DNA of 64,000 nucleotides, taken from contig NZ_BAGB01000041.1 in assembly GCF_000308615.1 (NCBI RefSeq), positions 866,862 to 930,861 of the forward strand, read 5' to 3'. Made by a program: the position numbers and the translations under genes. The notes beneath the pieces were generated by a model. The model was not told the DNA's origin, ran no database searches, and worked only from the letters and a program-made list of their open reading frames with translations. The first letter of the stretch is position 1. Every line of letters starts with the position of its first letter. Below, one piece after another: positions 24,758 through 32,510 of this stretch. The DNA is from Nocardia jiangxiensis NBRC 101359 (GTDB lineage: Bacteria; Actinomycetota; Actinomycetes; Mycobacteriales; Mycobacteriaceae).

Positions 24758-25954
24758 ATGACCGCTGTCGACGAACTGCCCGGCCGATTGGCGGCGATCG
24801 CCGCCGTGACGCGAGATCTTGCCGCGGAGTCGGTGATTCGCGATGCCGAGCACATCCTGCCGACCGAGCAATTACGGCAACTGCTCGACGCCGGGGCCGG
24901 AGCGCTGCGGGTCCCGGTGGAGTTCGGTGGCACCGGAGCGCCCGTGCGAGTTCTCGCCGAGGTGCTGATCGATATCGCGGCCGGTGACTCCAATCTGGCC
25001 CAGATCTTCCGCGGCCACCTCGGACTCACCGAGATCCTGCGTTTCACTCCCCCGGGCCCGGCACGCGAGAGGCTGCTGCGCGCCGCCGCGGCGGGCCAGT
25101 TCTTCGGACCGGCGGGGGCGGAGCTGAACACCACGAATCTGTCGACACTCAGCACCGGACTGCGCCGATCCGGCGACCACTACCTGCTCACCGGCCGCAA
25201 GTACTACACGACCGGCAGTCTGTACGCGAACTGGCTGAACGTCCTCGTGCGTGAGAAGGGCGAATTCGTCTCCGCGATCGTCTCGCGCGACGCTCCCGGC
25301 GTCACGATCGTCGACGATTGGGACGGCTTCGGCCAGCGCCTGACCGCCAGCGGCACCGCCGTCTTCGACGACGTGCGCGTCGACCCGGAATACCTTCTGC
25401 ACCATCGCAATCCGCTGGCAAACGACTACATGGAGGCGTTCTACCAATTCGTCCACTCCGCCACCCAGGCGGGCATCACCCGGGCCGCCGCCGACGATCT
25501 GGCCACCCTGGTGCGGGGCCGCACCCGTTCCTACCCGCTGGCCTCCACCCCCGACCCGTCCGGTGATCCGCAGGTGCTGCAGATCGTCGGGGAAGTATGG
25601 AGCAAGGCCTATACCGCCCGCGCCAATGTTCTGCTCCTGGCCGATGCGCTCGACGAATTCCACACGGCCCCTTCGGCACAGCAGGCACAGCGCATTCTGC
25701 TGGATTCCGCGGCCACCCAGGTGGTCAACACCGAACTCGCGGGCGCGGCGATCTGGCATCTGTTCGACGCGGGTAGTGCCGGCGCCGTGAAATCCGGTCT
25801 CGCCCTGGATCGGCACTGGCGCAACGCTCGCACGGTGTCCTCACACAATCCGGCCGTCTACAAGGCGGCGTTGATCGGTGATCACACCGTCAACGGCGCC
25901 GCGCCGCGCAGCTTCCTCAACAGCGCCGCCGAGGACCTCGAACCTCGCGCCTGA
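24758..25954 (+). CDS. Acyl-CoA-dehydrogenase-fold flavin monooxygenase (SfnB/DszC-like)
   Basis: A 398-residue protein of the acyl-CoA dehydrogenase superfamily. N-terminal helical domain (1-120) with 'VPVEFGGTGAPVRVLAEVLIDIAAGDSN', middle beta domain with 'FFGPAGAELNTT' and 'YTTGSLYANWLNV', and C-terminal domain with 'NPAVYKAALIGDHTVNG'. That ending is typical of the SfnB/DszC/isobutylamine-N-hydroxylase branch, which are reduced-flavin-dependent monooxygenases. The ATG at 24758 follows GGAGAGG. It is divergent from the NRPS operon across a shared control region, so it may hydroxylate an amide, amine or sulfur compound, perhaps a cluster intermediate. The operon nitroreductase could supply reduced flavin (inference). 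Confidence 0.85.
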   Translation: MTAVDELPGRLAAIAAVTRDLAAESVIRDAEHILPTEQLRQLLDAGAGALRVPVEFGGTGAPVRVLAEVLIDIAAGDSNLAQIFRGHLGLTEILRFTPPGPARERLLRAAAAGQFFGPAGAELNTTNLSTLSTGLRRSGDHYLLTGRKYYTTGSLYANWLNVLVREKGEFVSAIVSRDAPGVTIVDDWDGFGQRLTASGTAVFDDVRVDPEYLLHHRNPLANDYMEAFYQFVHSATQAGITRAAADDLATLVRGRTRSYPLASTPDPSGDPQVLQIVGEVWSKAYTARANVLLLADALDEFHTAPSAQQAQRILLDSAATQVVNTELAGAAIWHLFDAGSAGAVKSGLALDRHWRNARTVSSHNPAVYKAALIGDHTVNGAAPRSFLNSAAEDLEPRA

Positions 25955-25975
25955 GCACACTCCTCGACGCAGCGA

Positions 25976-26803
25976 TCACAGTGCTCCACCGGCGTCGATC
26001 AATTGCGCTGTGCCGGTGACGAATTTCGCTTGGTCGGACACCAGGTGCAGCACGGTGTCGGTGATGTCCTCCGGCTCCAGCGCCGCGACCGGCAGCCGGT
26101 TCAGGGTGCGGGCGGCCTCCTCGAAATCGGACCGCCCCGGATTCTCCAGATCCGGCCGGAACAGGTGATAGGTGGCGTCGTTGAGAATCATCTCCGTGGC
26201 CACCGTGGTCGGATGCACAGTGTTCACCCGGATATCGTGCGGGGCAAGTTCTTTCGCCATCACCTTCATCAGCATGACCAGACCGGCCTTGGACGCCGAA
26301 TAGTGGGCGGTGTTCTCGTTGGCGTGCATGGCGGCCAGCGAGCTGGTGATGACCACCGCACCGCCGCGGCCGCCCTCGATGATGTGCGGAACGGAGGCTT
26401 TCAACGACTTCCAGACTCCGGTCAGGTTGATATCGATCATGTCCTGCCAGGTCTGCTCACTCATTTCCAGCGTCGGCGCCGGACTGGAGATACCCGCGTT
26501 GGCCACGACGATATCGAGTCGCCCGAACGCGCTCACCCCTTCCCGAACCGCGTCCGCCAGGGCCGAGTAGTCCCGAACATCGGCGTCCCGGGCCACGATC
26601 CGACGCCCCGTCGCCTCGACCGCACGCACCGTCTCGGCCAGATCGTCGGCATCGGACAACGCATAGGGGACGCTGTCCACCGACTCGGTCGTATCGATCG
26701 CGATGATGTCCGCGCCTTCGCGGGCGAAACGAATCGCGTGACTGCGTCCTTGGCCCCGCCCCGCCCCAGTGATGAACGCTACCTTGCCGTCAAGTTTGCC
26801 CAT
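25976..26803 (-). CDS. Mycofactocin-type short-chain dehydrogenase
   Basis: A 275-residue SDR. The NAD motif reads TGAGRGQGRSHAIRFA, followed by the long insertion after beta-2 'DTTESVDSVPYALSDADDLAETV' that marks SDRs with non-exchangeable NAD, coupled to mycofactocin. 'VVANAGISS', catalytic Ser in 'VITSSLAAM' and YSASK (Tyr, Lys) are present. GGAGGT lies 8 bases ahead of ATG 26803. It oxidises or reduces an alcohol/carbonyl substrate with mycofactocin as the expected partner; the mycofactocin genes are not in this window. It is convergent with the ACAD-like gene, 21 bases apart. Confidence 0.92.
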   Translation of the reverse strand: MGKLDGKVAFITGAGRGQGRSHAIRFAREGADIIAIDTTESVDSVPYALSDADDLAETVRAVEATGRRIVARDADVRDYSALADAVREGVSAFGRLDIVVANAGISSPAPTLEMSEQTWQDMIDINLTGVWKSLKASVPHIIEGGRGGAVVITSSLAAMHANENTAHYSASKAGLVMLMKVMAKELAPHDIRVNTVHPTTVATEMILNDATYHLFRPDLENPGRSDFEEAARTLNRLPVAALEPEDITDTVLHLVSDQAKFVTGTAQLIDAGGAL

Positions 26804-26821
26804 GACTACCCACCTCCGCAC

Positions 26822-26865
26822 GACATGTTCATGGTTGCCGACCAGACTCCACGGTATGACATGTC
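26822..26865. promoter_or_regulatory. Paired GACATGT motifs upstream of the SDR
   Basis: GACATGTTC at 26822-26830 and the palindrome GACATGTC at 26858-26865 lie 19 and 55 bases upstream of the SDR start, with motif starts 36 bp apart. The spacing and palindromic core (ACATGT) suggest regulator half-sites. No regulator gene is adjacent. Seen directly; role inferred. Confidence 0.35.
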
Positions 26866-26869
26866 CGGA

Positions 26870-26965
26870 TTAGACGTCGAGACCTTCGAATCCGGCCGAG
26901 TCCGCGGGCCGTAATTGGCAGGCGGCCAGCATCATCTGTGTATCGGCTGTGAATTCCATTCCCAT
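26870..26965 (-). CDS. Candidate small peptide (31 residues) upstream of the SDR
   Basis: A short open frame reading MGMEFTADTQMMLAACQ then LRPADSAGFEGLDV, ending 66 bases before the SDR start on the same strand. GGGG lies 4 bases ahead of the first ATG, and a second in-frame ATG follows at residue 3. GC at third positions is about 65%, lower than neighbouring genes, which argues against coding. One Cys, no family recognised. It could be a leader peptide of the SDR transcript or chance. Confidence 0.25.
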   Translation of the reverse strand: MGMEFTADTQMMLAACQLRPADSAGFEGLDV

Positions 26966-27067
26966 CGACCCCAGTTTTCAACGGACGCAATACATTCCAC
27001 CGAAGAAAAGCGCGAACTGCCTCGGCCCGAAGATCTTCCGGATGCTCGCTAACGAATACGGAGCTAT

Positions 27068-27085
27068 GCTGAGGCTACCCTCAGC
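27068..27085. promoter_or_regulatory. Perfect inverted repeat upstream of the P450 gene
   Basis: GCTGAGG-CTAC-CCTCAGC, a 7+4+7 perfect inverted repeat, lies 71 bases upstream of the P450 start in a 352-bp divergent gap (26804-27155). It resembles, with several mismatches, the TWAGGCTWACCTWA core of an IdeR/DtxR iron box, so iron control is only a weak suggestion. It could also form an RNA hairpin. Confidence 0.4.
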
Positions 27086-27155
27086 CGAACGGGCACGGAG
27101 CCCGCCAGGGCTGTCTGCGCTGTGAAGTTACCGACCGAGCTCTGGAGTAGTTTTC

Positions 27156-28397
27156 TTGTCCACACCCACGGATCCCGCGCAGCGGGTCGCGCCGCCCACG
27201 CCATTCGACGATCAGCGGGTGAGCTTGCACTCCGCGGAGTTCAGCGCCGATCCGCACCGCGCATATCGCGAAATGCGTAATCGTTTCGGCTCCCTGGCGC
27301 CCGTGGAACTGGCTCCGGGTGTCCCGGCCACACTGGTGGTGGGCTATCGCACCGCACTGCGAATTCTCAACGATCCCGAGCACTTTCCGTCCGATCCGCG
27401 AATGTGGCAGCAGAATGTTCCGCACGATTGCCCGGTACTTCCGGTGTTGCAGTATCGCCCCGCCGCACCTCGCACCGCGGGCGCCGAACATGCGCGTTAT
27501 CGCGCCGCCACGACGGCCGCTCTGGACGCGGTGAATGTCAACGCACTGCACACCTTCGTGGAGCGAACGGCCGTCTCGCTGGTCAACTCGTTCTGTTCGG
27601 ACGGCTCGGCCGATCTGGTGAGCCAGTACGCCACGCCGCTGTCCTTCGAGATCGTCAACAAACTGCTGGGCTGTCCCCCGGAGATCAGCCGGAAGGCGGC
27701 CGCGGCCACCGCGGCGGTCTTCGATGCCGACGCCGACGCCGAGGAGGGCAATCGGCTGTTCGCCGAGGCGGTGCAGGAACTGGTGCAGCTCAAGCAGAAC
27801 CAGCCCGGTGACGACATCACCACCCGCATGGTGCAGCACCCCGCGCGGTTCGACGAACTGGAGATGCTGCATCAGGTCCTGGCCATCTACGGCGTGGGTA
27901 TGGGACCGCTGCAGAGCCTGGTGATCAACGCGCTGCGCCTGATCATGACCGACGACAGATTCGCCGACGGCCTGCTCGGCGGCGCCCTGCTGACCCGGGA
28001 CGCCCTGGATCAGGTCCTGTTCGAGGATCCGCCGCTGCCCAACGCGAGCGTCACCTATCCGCGCCACCCCATCCTCATCGATGGCGTGTGGTTACCCGCG
28101 CACCAGCCGGTCGTGATCAGCCTGGCCGGCTGCAACAACGATCCCGACGTCGGTGGCGGCTACCACACCGGAAACCGCTCGCACCTCGCATGGGGTGTGG
28201 GCCCGCACAGCTGTCCGGCGCGGCACATCGCCTACCCGATCGCCGAGGCCGCGATCGAACAACTGCTCGACATCCTGCCCGATATCCGGCTCGCGGTTCC
28301 GGCCGACGCCCTGACCTGGCGTCCGGGTGCACTGCACCGCACCCTCGCCGATCTCCCGGTCACCTTCCCCGCCTGCGCGCCGCTACATCTGCCCTGA
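27156..28397 (+). CDS. Cytochrome P450 lacking the EXXR motif (CYP157-like)
   Basis: A 413-residue P450 with the heme loop HLAWGVGPHSCPAR (heme-ligand Cys353; Trp in place of the usual Phe). The K-helix position that normally reads ExxR is DQVLF (285-289), so both the Glu and Arg of EXXR are gone. The I-helix 'AGxDT' is replaced by GVGMGPL (246-252). Loss of EXXR with an E/D-Q-x-L-aromatic sequence is the published hallmark of the Streptomyces CYP157 family, encoded in conservons. Here no conservon sensor or roadblock genes are adjacent. Substrate unknown; activity would need a ferredoxin from elsewhere. It lies 102 bases before the hydrolase gene. Confidence 0.9.
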   Translation: MSTPTDPAQRVAPPTPFDDQRVSLHSAEFSADPHRAYREMRNRFGSLAPVELAPGVPATLVVGYRTALRILNDPEHFPSDPRMWQQNVPHDCPVLPVLQYRPAAPRTAGAEHARYRAATTAALDAVNVNALHTFVERTAVSLVNSFCSDGSADLVSQYATPLSFEIVNKLLGCPPEISRKAAAATAAVFDADADAEEGNRLFAEAVQELVQLKQNQPGDDITTRMVQHPARFDELEMLHQVLAIYGVGMGPLQSLVINALRLIMTDDRFADGLLGGALLTRDALDQVLFEDPPLPNASVTYPRHPILIDGVWLPAHQPVVISLAGCNNDPDVGGGYHTGNRSHLAWGVGPHSCPARHIAYPIAEAAIEQLLDILPDIRLAVPADALTWRPGALHRTLADLPVTFPACAPLHLP

Positions 28398-28499
28398 CAT
28401 CCTCCGGTCGCGGCCGAATCATGATGGCGCGCCCCGTTTTACGGATAACCGCAGCTCGCGCGCGTAACCGCACGAACCACGGTCGGTAAACTGCCGATC

Positions 28500-29204
28500 A
28501 TGAGCGATGCGGTGACCATGGTGGCGGTGCCCGGGACACTGTGCTCGCCAACGGTGTTCGACCTACTGGCACAGGAGCTGGCGGGCCGCCCGCGCGTGGA
28601 TCCGTATTCCTGGCTGACCGAACCCGGCCCGTGGGACATTCCGGCGATCTCCGGCCGACTGGCCCGCTACATCGAGCACACCCATCACGAACCGGTCCTG
28701 GTCTGTGGTCATTCCACGGGCGGGGCCATCGCACTACATCTCGCGATCGCCCATCCGTCGGTGGTGCGCGGACTGGTGCTGGCCGACACCGGCGCACAGA
28801 TGCGCGGCCACGGTGACGTCGAGGCCATCCTCACCCGGGTCCGGGACGACTGGGGCGAGGAACTGCGCGCCGCGGTCCTGGACCGCTCGTTCCACACCCC
28901 ACCCGACCCGCACCTGCGCGCCGACCTGCTGGCCTGGGCCGCGACCGTCGACCGGCAAGCGGTCCTCGACGTCCTGACCAGTCAGCGGGACCTCGATCTG
29001 ACCGCCGACCTACCCCGAATCACCCAGCCCGCCATGGTGTTACACGGCCGCTACGACCGCGCCCGCGACCCCGCGCACGGCCGCGACCTCGCCGCCGCCC
29101 TCCCGAACGCGCAATTCCACCTCCTCGACACCGGCCACACCCCGGTCCACGAGGATCCGACCACCGTGGCCGACGCCGTCCGCGCACTCCTCACCAGAAT
29201 CTGA
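28500..29204 (+). CDS. Alpha/beta hydrolase
   Basis: A 234-residue single-domain alpha/beta hydrolase. The nucleophile elbow is GHSTGG (Ser near residue 72), the acid is Asp in 'GRYDRARD' and the His lies in DTGHTPVHED, a complete triad. 'VPGTLCSPTVFD' near the start is the oxyanion region. Likely an esterase or lactonase-type enzyme with a small substrate. It follows the P450 on the same strand with a 102-base gap, so co-regulation is possible but unproven. Confidence 0.88.
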   Translation: MSDAVTMVAVPGTLCSPTVFDLLAQELAGRPRVDPYSWLTEPGPWDIPAISGRLARYIEHTHHEPVLVCGHSTGGAIALHLAIAHPSVVRGLVLADTGAQMRGHGDVEAILTRVRDDWGEELRAAVLDRSFHTPPDPHLRADLLAWAATVDRQAVLDVLTSQRDLDLTADLPRITQPAMVLHGRYDRARDPAHGRDLAAALPNAQFHLLDTGHTPVHEDPTTVADAVRALLTRI

Positions 29205-29400
29205 TCCGGGACAGGCACTGTCGATCCCGTCGCTCGGCAGGAACAGCGGGTACGACTCCGTCGCCAACTGCCGAGCTTCCGGCCGCTCGAAGCAGCCATC
29301 CCGGCCGTTACCGACCGAACTCGACGCCGATCCACCACGCGCGCTGGGGATTCCGATCGCCGCGGGCAATCGGCCGACTTGTCCGACAAGCGAGTCCGGA

Positions 29401-30089
29401 TCATCCCAATGGTATCGAGTATGTGCCGGAATGGATTTCGATCGGAGCGCGGCCATTGCCGGGGATCTGCAGGGTGCCGGTGGTGTCAGGTGGTGCCGTC
29501 ACGGTCACCCTCAGCTGCTTCCCGGATCTGTTCCAGAACACCGCGATCGGGCCGTGCGGAGTCGGCACCGCACAGCGCGCCCAGGTCAGATCGCCCGATG
29601 CGGGGTGAGGTTCCAGCGACGGTATCCCGGTTCGGTGGGCGTGATCCCGAGGACGTAATCGCTCAGTGCCGAGGTGGGACCGGTGGACCAGCGTCGGGAC
29701 TCGCTGTAGGCGGTGTGCAGTGTGGGCGTACCGGTAACCCCGGTGGCCTGGAAATGCGGGGCGCCGCCGACCTCGCGGCCGTAGTCCAGCAGCAGCACCG
29801 GTGCGGGTCCACCCGGCGCCCTGGTCAGCGTCGTCGTGCCCGAACCACGCACGAGCGCCTGCGGATCGCGGACGTCTCCGGCGACCGAGGTCACCGCGAC
29901 CGGCGTCACGAACGGTCGAGCCGGTGCCGGAACATAACTCTCCCAGCCCGTCGACTCCGCGAGAACCGGTGGCGCACCGGCGAGTCCGACCGCACCGGCG
30001 GTGACCGTGATCAGCAGTGCGCGGCAGGCGTGCGCGACCGATGATCGCTGACTGCGCGGCCTCACCACGGCCGAAATCCCATCGTGCAC
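29401..30089 (-). pseudogene. Internally deleted alpha-L-rhamnosidase-like gene with frameshift
   Basis: The first frame (30089 to 29586) encodes a Sec signal peptide and an N-terminal segment with 'LLLDYGREVGGAPHFQ' and 'YSESRRW', typical of GH78-like alpha-L-rhamnosidases. It runs directly into 'STGPTSALSDYVLGI' and 'EPGYRRWNLTPH', which belong near the C-terminus of such enzymes. The frame then shifts near 29600, at a C-run, into 'GDLTWARCAVPTPHGPIAVFW', the conserved C-terminal beta domain, ending at 29401. The catalytic barrel, normally several hundred residues, is absent. A relic, not an enzyme. Confidence 0.8.
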
Positions 30090-30162
30090 TTGTCCTGTCC
30101 TCTATTCGGCAGCTTGCCGTATCGAATTCCGTTGCCGGACATATTACTGACGCAGCGGTGGG

Positions 30163-30202
30163 GCGGCGGCAGCCTCGACAACCGTGCCGAGGCTGCCGCC
30201 GC
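30163..30202 (-). terminator. 15-bp hairpin terminator of the GH5 gene
   Basis: A perfect 15-bp stem (GCGGCGGCAGCCTCG / CGAGGCTGCCGCCGC) with a 10-nt loop lies 14 bases beyond the stop of the GH5 gene on the minus strand. Very stable. It also protects the relic downstream from read-through. Confidence 0.8.
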
Positions 30203-30216
30203 ACCGAAGACGCTGA

Positions 30217-31746
30217 TCAGCGTCGCGTAACTGTCGCCGAAACATCATGGGCCGCACCGGAAGTGGCGGCGATCTGCACGAGCTGCGCCCCTGGCGCGGA
30301 GACCACGGTTCCCCCGTTCACCCGGACGTCGTAGCCACGCGGATAGTGCCGCGTCGGCAGGAAGATCTCGGTCCGAGCGCCGGAGGTGAGATGCGTGCCG
30401 GCCGCGGCGGCGGTCGAATAGGTCAGCGTCATCGTCGAAGTGGCGCGGTCGAAGTGGTACTTCGACGGTGTGCCCGCGATGGCGCGCGCCCACGGCACGG
30501 CCAGGGCGTCGAGTTTGGCCTGTTTCGCGTTGGCCTGCGAGGCCGGTTTGCTCTCGTCGACCAGCAGGCCCTGGGTATCGGAGTTCGCCGGGTCCTGCGG
30601 GTGGTAGACGTAATAGGCCCAGTAGGCCCACGACCAGAAGTGCTCGTCGGCCAGATCGACCAGTCGGGCGTTGTCGGTGTTCACATCACTCGCGCCGAAT
30701 TCGGACAGGAATCCCGGTTCGGCGGTGCGATCGACCCGCGCGGCGTTGACCGCGACGGCCTGATTCTCCTGCGGCGGGCAGACCACGTCGAAACCCGGCG
30801 GAGTGGGTGCGCCGATGATTCCCGCGCCCAGTACCGGGAAGCAGTAGGCGTGGAAGTTGTGGCCCACGGCCGAATCCGGCAGCGCCGGAAGGGCGGTGCT
30901 GCCATCGGTGTTCGGATCGGATTCGGGGAAGATCACGTGCGTGTCGCCGGTGCCGCGCAGCGCGGTGATCACCCGCCCGTAAAACTGTGCCAGTGCACCC
31001 TGTTCGAATGCGGGGCACGAGGCCAGGAACGGCTCGCACGAGTAGCCGCTGCCCGCATACGGTTCGTTGAACGGGTCCAGTCCCACGATGTTCGCCCGGC
31101 CGGAACCGGCGTTCAGCATCCGGATCACGTGCTGCCACGCGTGCACGAAATGGGTTTGGATGCCGATTCCGTCGGCGGCGGCTTTGTCGTCCCAGAATGC
31201 CTGAAAATCGTCCTGGGCGTTGCGCGGGTCCGCACCGAGGGTGGCCCACTGCGGAGCGCCGTCACCGCTGCTGTTGCCGAGCTGGGAGATGCCCGCCGAG
31301 CGGCTCCAGCCGTCCTGATGGAAATCGACGAGCGTGCGGATGCCGTGCGCGGCGAGCAGATCGTTGAGCGCGACGATCCGCCGGATGTAGGCGTCGTCGT
31401 ACACCCCCGGCCGCGGTTCCACCGCTTCCCAGATGAAACCGATTCGGGCAGCGTCGAATCCCTCACTCGCCAGCAGTGCGGCGTCCTGCTCACCGAAGTT
31501 GGCCGGATAGTAGGGCGCGGTCTTGCGGACCAGATTCACCCCGTGCACCGAGATGACCCGCCCCTGATCGTCGACCAGCCACTTTCCCGCCCGAGCGGGC
31601 GGGCGCGGCGATTGCGCCGACGCGCTCGGCGGCACGGCCGCCACCGCCAGCACCATCAGCAGGAGCGCGACCACCCAGGGACGACGCAGCCCCGTCCGGG
31701 TAGACGCATCCCGGCATCTGCCGGGACGAAAGTCGTGCACTCGCAT
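30217..31746 (-). CDS. Secreted GH5 endoglycoceramidase-like glycoside hydrolase
   Basis: A 509-residue exported enzyme. The signal peptide has a hydrophobic stretch 'WVVALLLMVLAVAAVP' and an Ala-x-Ala cleavage region (SASAQ). The GH5 barrel carries the acid/base Glu228 in DPFNEP and the nucleophile Glu349 in LSEFGAS; 'RIGFIWEAVEPRPGVYDDAYI', 'DFHQDGWSR' and the C-terminal beta domain match the endoglycoceramidase (EGC) type, which cleaves glycans from ceramides. Rhodococcal EGCs are the classical examples. The ATG at 31746 has GAAGGAG upstream; an earlier in-frame start lacks one. It lies 40 bases after a TetR gene on the same strand, so it may be in its regulon. Confidence 0.9.
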   Translation of the reverse strand: MRVHDFRPGRCRDASTRTGLRRPWVVALLLMVLAVAAVPPSASAQSPRPPARAGKWLVDDQGRVISVHGVNLVRKTAPYYPANFGEQDAALLASEGFDAARIGFIWEAVEPRPGVYDDAYIRRIVALNDLLAAHGIRTLVDFHQDGWSRSAGISQLGNSSGDGAPQWATLGADPRNAQDDFQAFWDDKAAADGIGIQTHFVHAWQHVIRMLNAGSGRANIVGLDPFNEPYAGSGYSCEPFLASCPAFEQGALAQFYGRVITALRGTGDTHVIFPESDPNTDGSTALPALPDSAVGHNFHAYCFPVLGAGIIGAPTPPGFDVVCPPQENQAVAVNAARVDRTAEPGFLSEFGASDVNTDNARLVDLADEHFWSWAYWAYYVYHPQDPANSDTQGLLVDESKPASQANAKQAKLDALAVPWARAIAGTPSKYHFDRATSTMTLTYSTAAAAGTHLTSGARTEIFLPTRHYPRGYDVRVNGGTVVSAPGAQLVQIAATSGAAHDVSATVTRR

Positions 31747-31786
31747 GCGTTCTCCTTCTCTCGATGCGATCACGGGAGACCGCATG

Positions 31787-32410
31787 TCACCGAATCCGGG
31801 CTTCCGACGAGGCGGGCAGGATCCGAGCCACGGCCTGATCCCATTCGGCGACCAGGTCGATGTCGTCAGGACTACGCAGCCACTGTTCTTCCAGGCCGGT
31901 CATGGTGGCGATGAGATGGCGCGCGACCGACCGCGGCTCACCCGGCAACCCGAGCCCCTCGACCAGCCGGGTGAAGGCATCGAGCACTTGCGTCTCACGA
32001 TTCCGGAAGTACTCGTGGGCCGGATGTTCGCGATACAGCGATTCACTGCGCAGCATCGTGTGCAGCCGCACGATCTCGGGCTGAGTCCGGTTGCGCGCCA
32101 CGACAGTACGCAACGCTCGTCGAGCGTCCGCCACGGTCGGGGCTCTGCCGAGCTCCTGCTCGAGCTGCTCGATGACCGCCTCGGTATCGCGCCGATCCCG
32201 TTCCTCCAACAACGCGATCAGCAACTTCTCCTTGGTCCCGACGTGATGCAGCACCCCCGCCACGGTCAGCCCACACCCATCGGCCAACTCCTGGACGCTG
32301 AACCCGTAATACCCCCGCCGCCCGATGATCCGAATGGCCTCCGCCAGGATCTGCGCACGCCGATCCTCTCGACGCACCCGCCCGCCCGTCACAGCCGCGG
32401 CCCCGCTCAT
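31787..32410 (-). CDS. TetR-family regulator
   Basis: A 207-residue repressor. The helix-turn-helix is 'ILAEAIRIIGRRGYYGFSVQELADGCGLTVAGVLHHVGTKEKLL' (residues about 20-64); the rest is a helical ligand domain with 'RLHTMLRSESLYREHPAHEYF', a form common in actinobacterial regulators of sugar-hydrolase or efflux genes. A 26-bp near-palindrome lies 15 bases upstream of its start, pointing to autoregulation. It is probably co-transcribed with the GH5 gene. Confidence 0.9.
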   Translation of the reverse strand: MSGAAAVTGGRVRREDRRAQILAEAIRIIGRRGYYGFSVQELADGCGLTVAGVLHHVGTKEKLLIALLEERDRRDTEAVIEQLEQELGRAPTVADARRALRTVVARNRTQPEIVRLHTMLRSESLYREHPAHEYFRNRETQVLDAFTRLVEGLGLPGEPRSVARHLIATMTGLEEQWLRSPDDIDLVAEWDQAVARILPASSEARIR

Positions 32411-32424
32411 CCCGCATCCCTCCG

Positions 32425-32450
32425 CTACTTACTAAGTACTTAGTAGGTAG
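32425..32450. promoter_or_regulatory. TetR-type operator palindrome
   Basis: A 26-bp palindrome with one mismatched pair: half-sites CTACTTACTAAGT and ACTTAGTAGGTAG, with a perfect 16-bp core TACTAAGTACTTAGTA. It lies 15 bases upstream of the TetR start. AT-rich against a GC-rich background. Seen directly; binding by the adjacent TetR protein is the obvious inference. Confidence 0.85.
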
Positions 32451-32510
32451 CGATGGTAAACGCTTCCCCGCCCCCTGGAAACCCCGAACGCGATCGCTCG
32501 GTCCAGCAAC

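Noticed and set aside
27060..27090. IdeR/DtxR iron box upstream of the P450
   Set aside because: Only about 11 of 14 core positions fit by eye; recorded as an inverted repeat instead.
29205..29400. Further degenerate gene fragment beyond the hydrolase
   Set aside because: No family motif in any frame; may be relic sequence but nothing supports a call.
30247..31914. Long plus-strand frame opposite the GH5 gene
   Set aside because: No family sequence, wrong codon bias; the minus-strand GH5 motifs are unambiguous.
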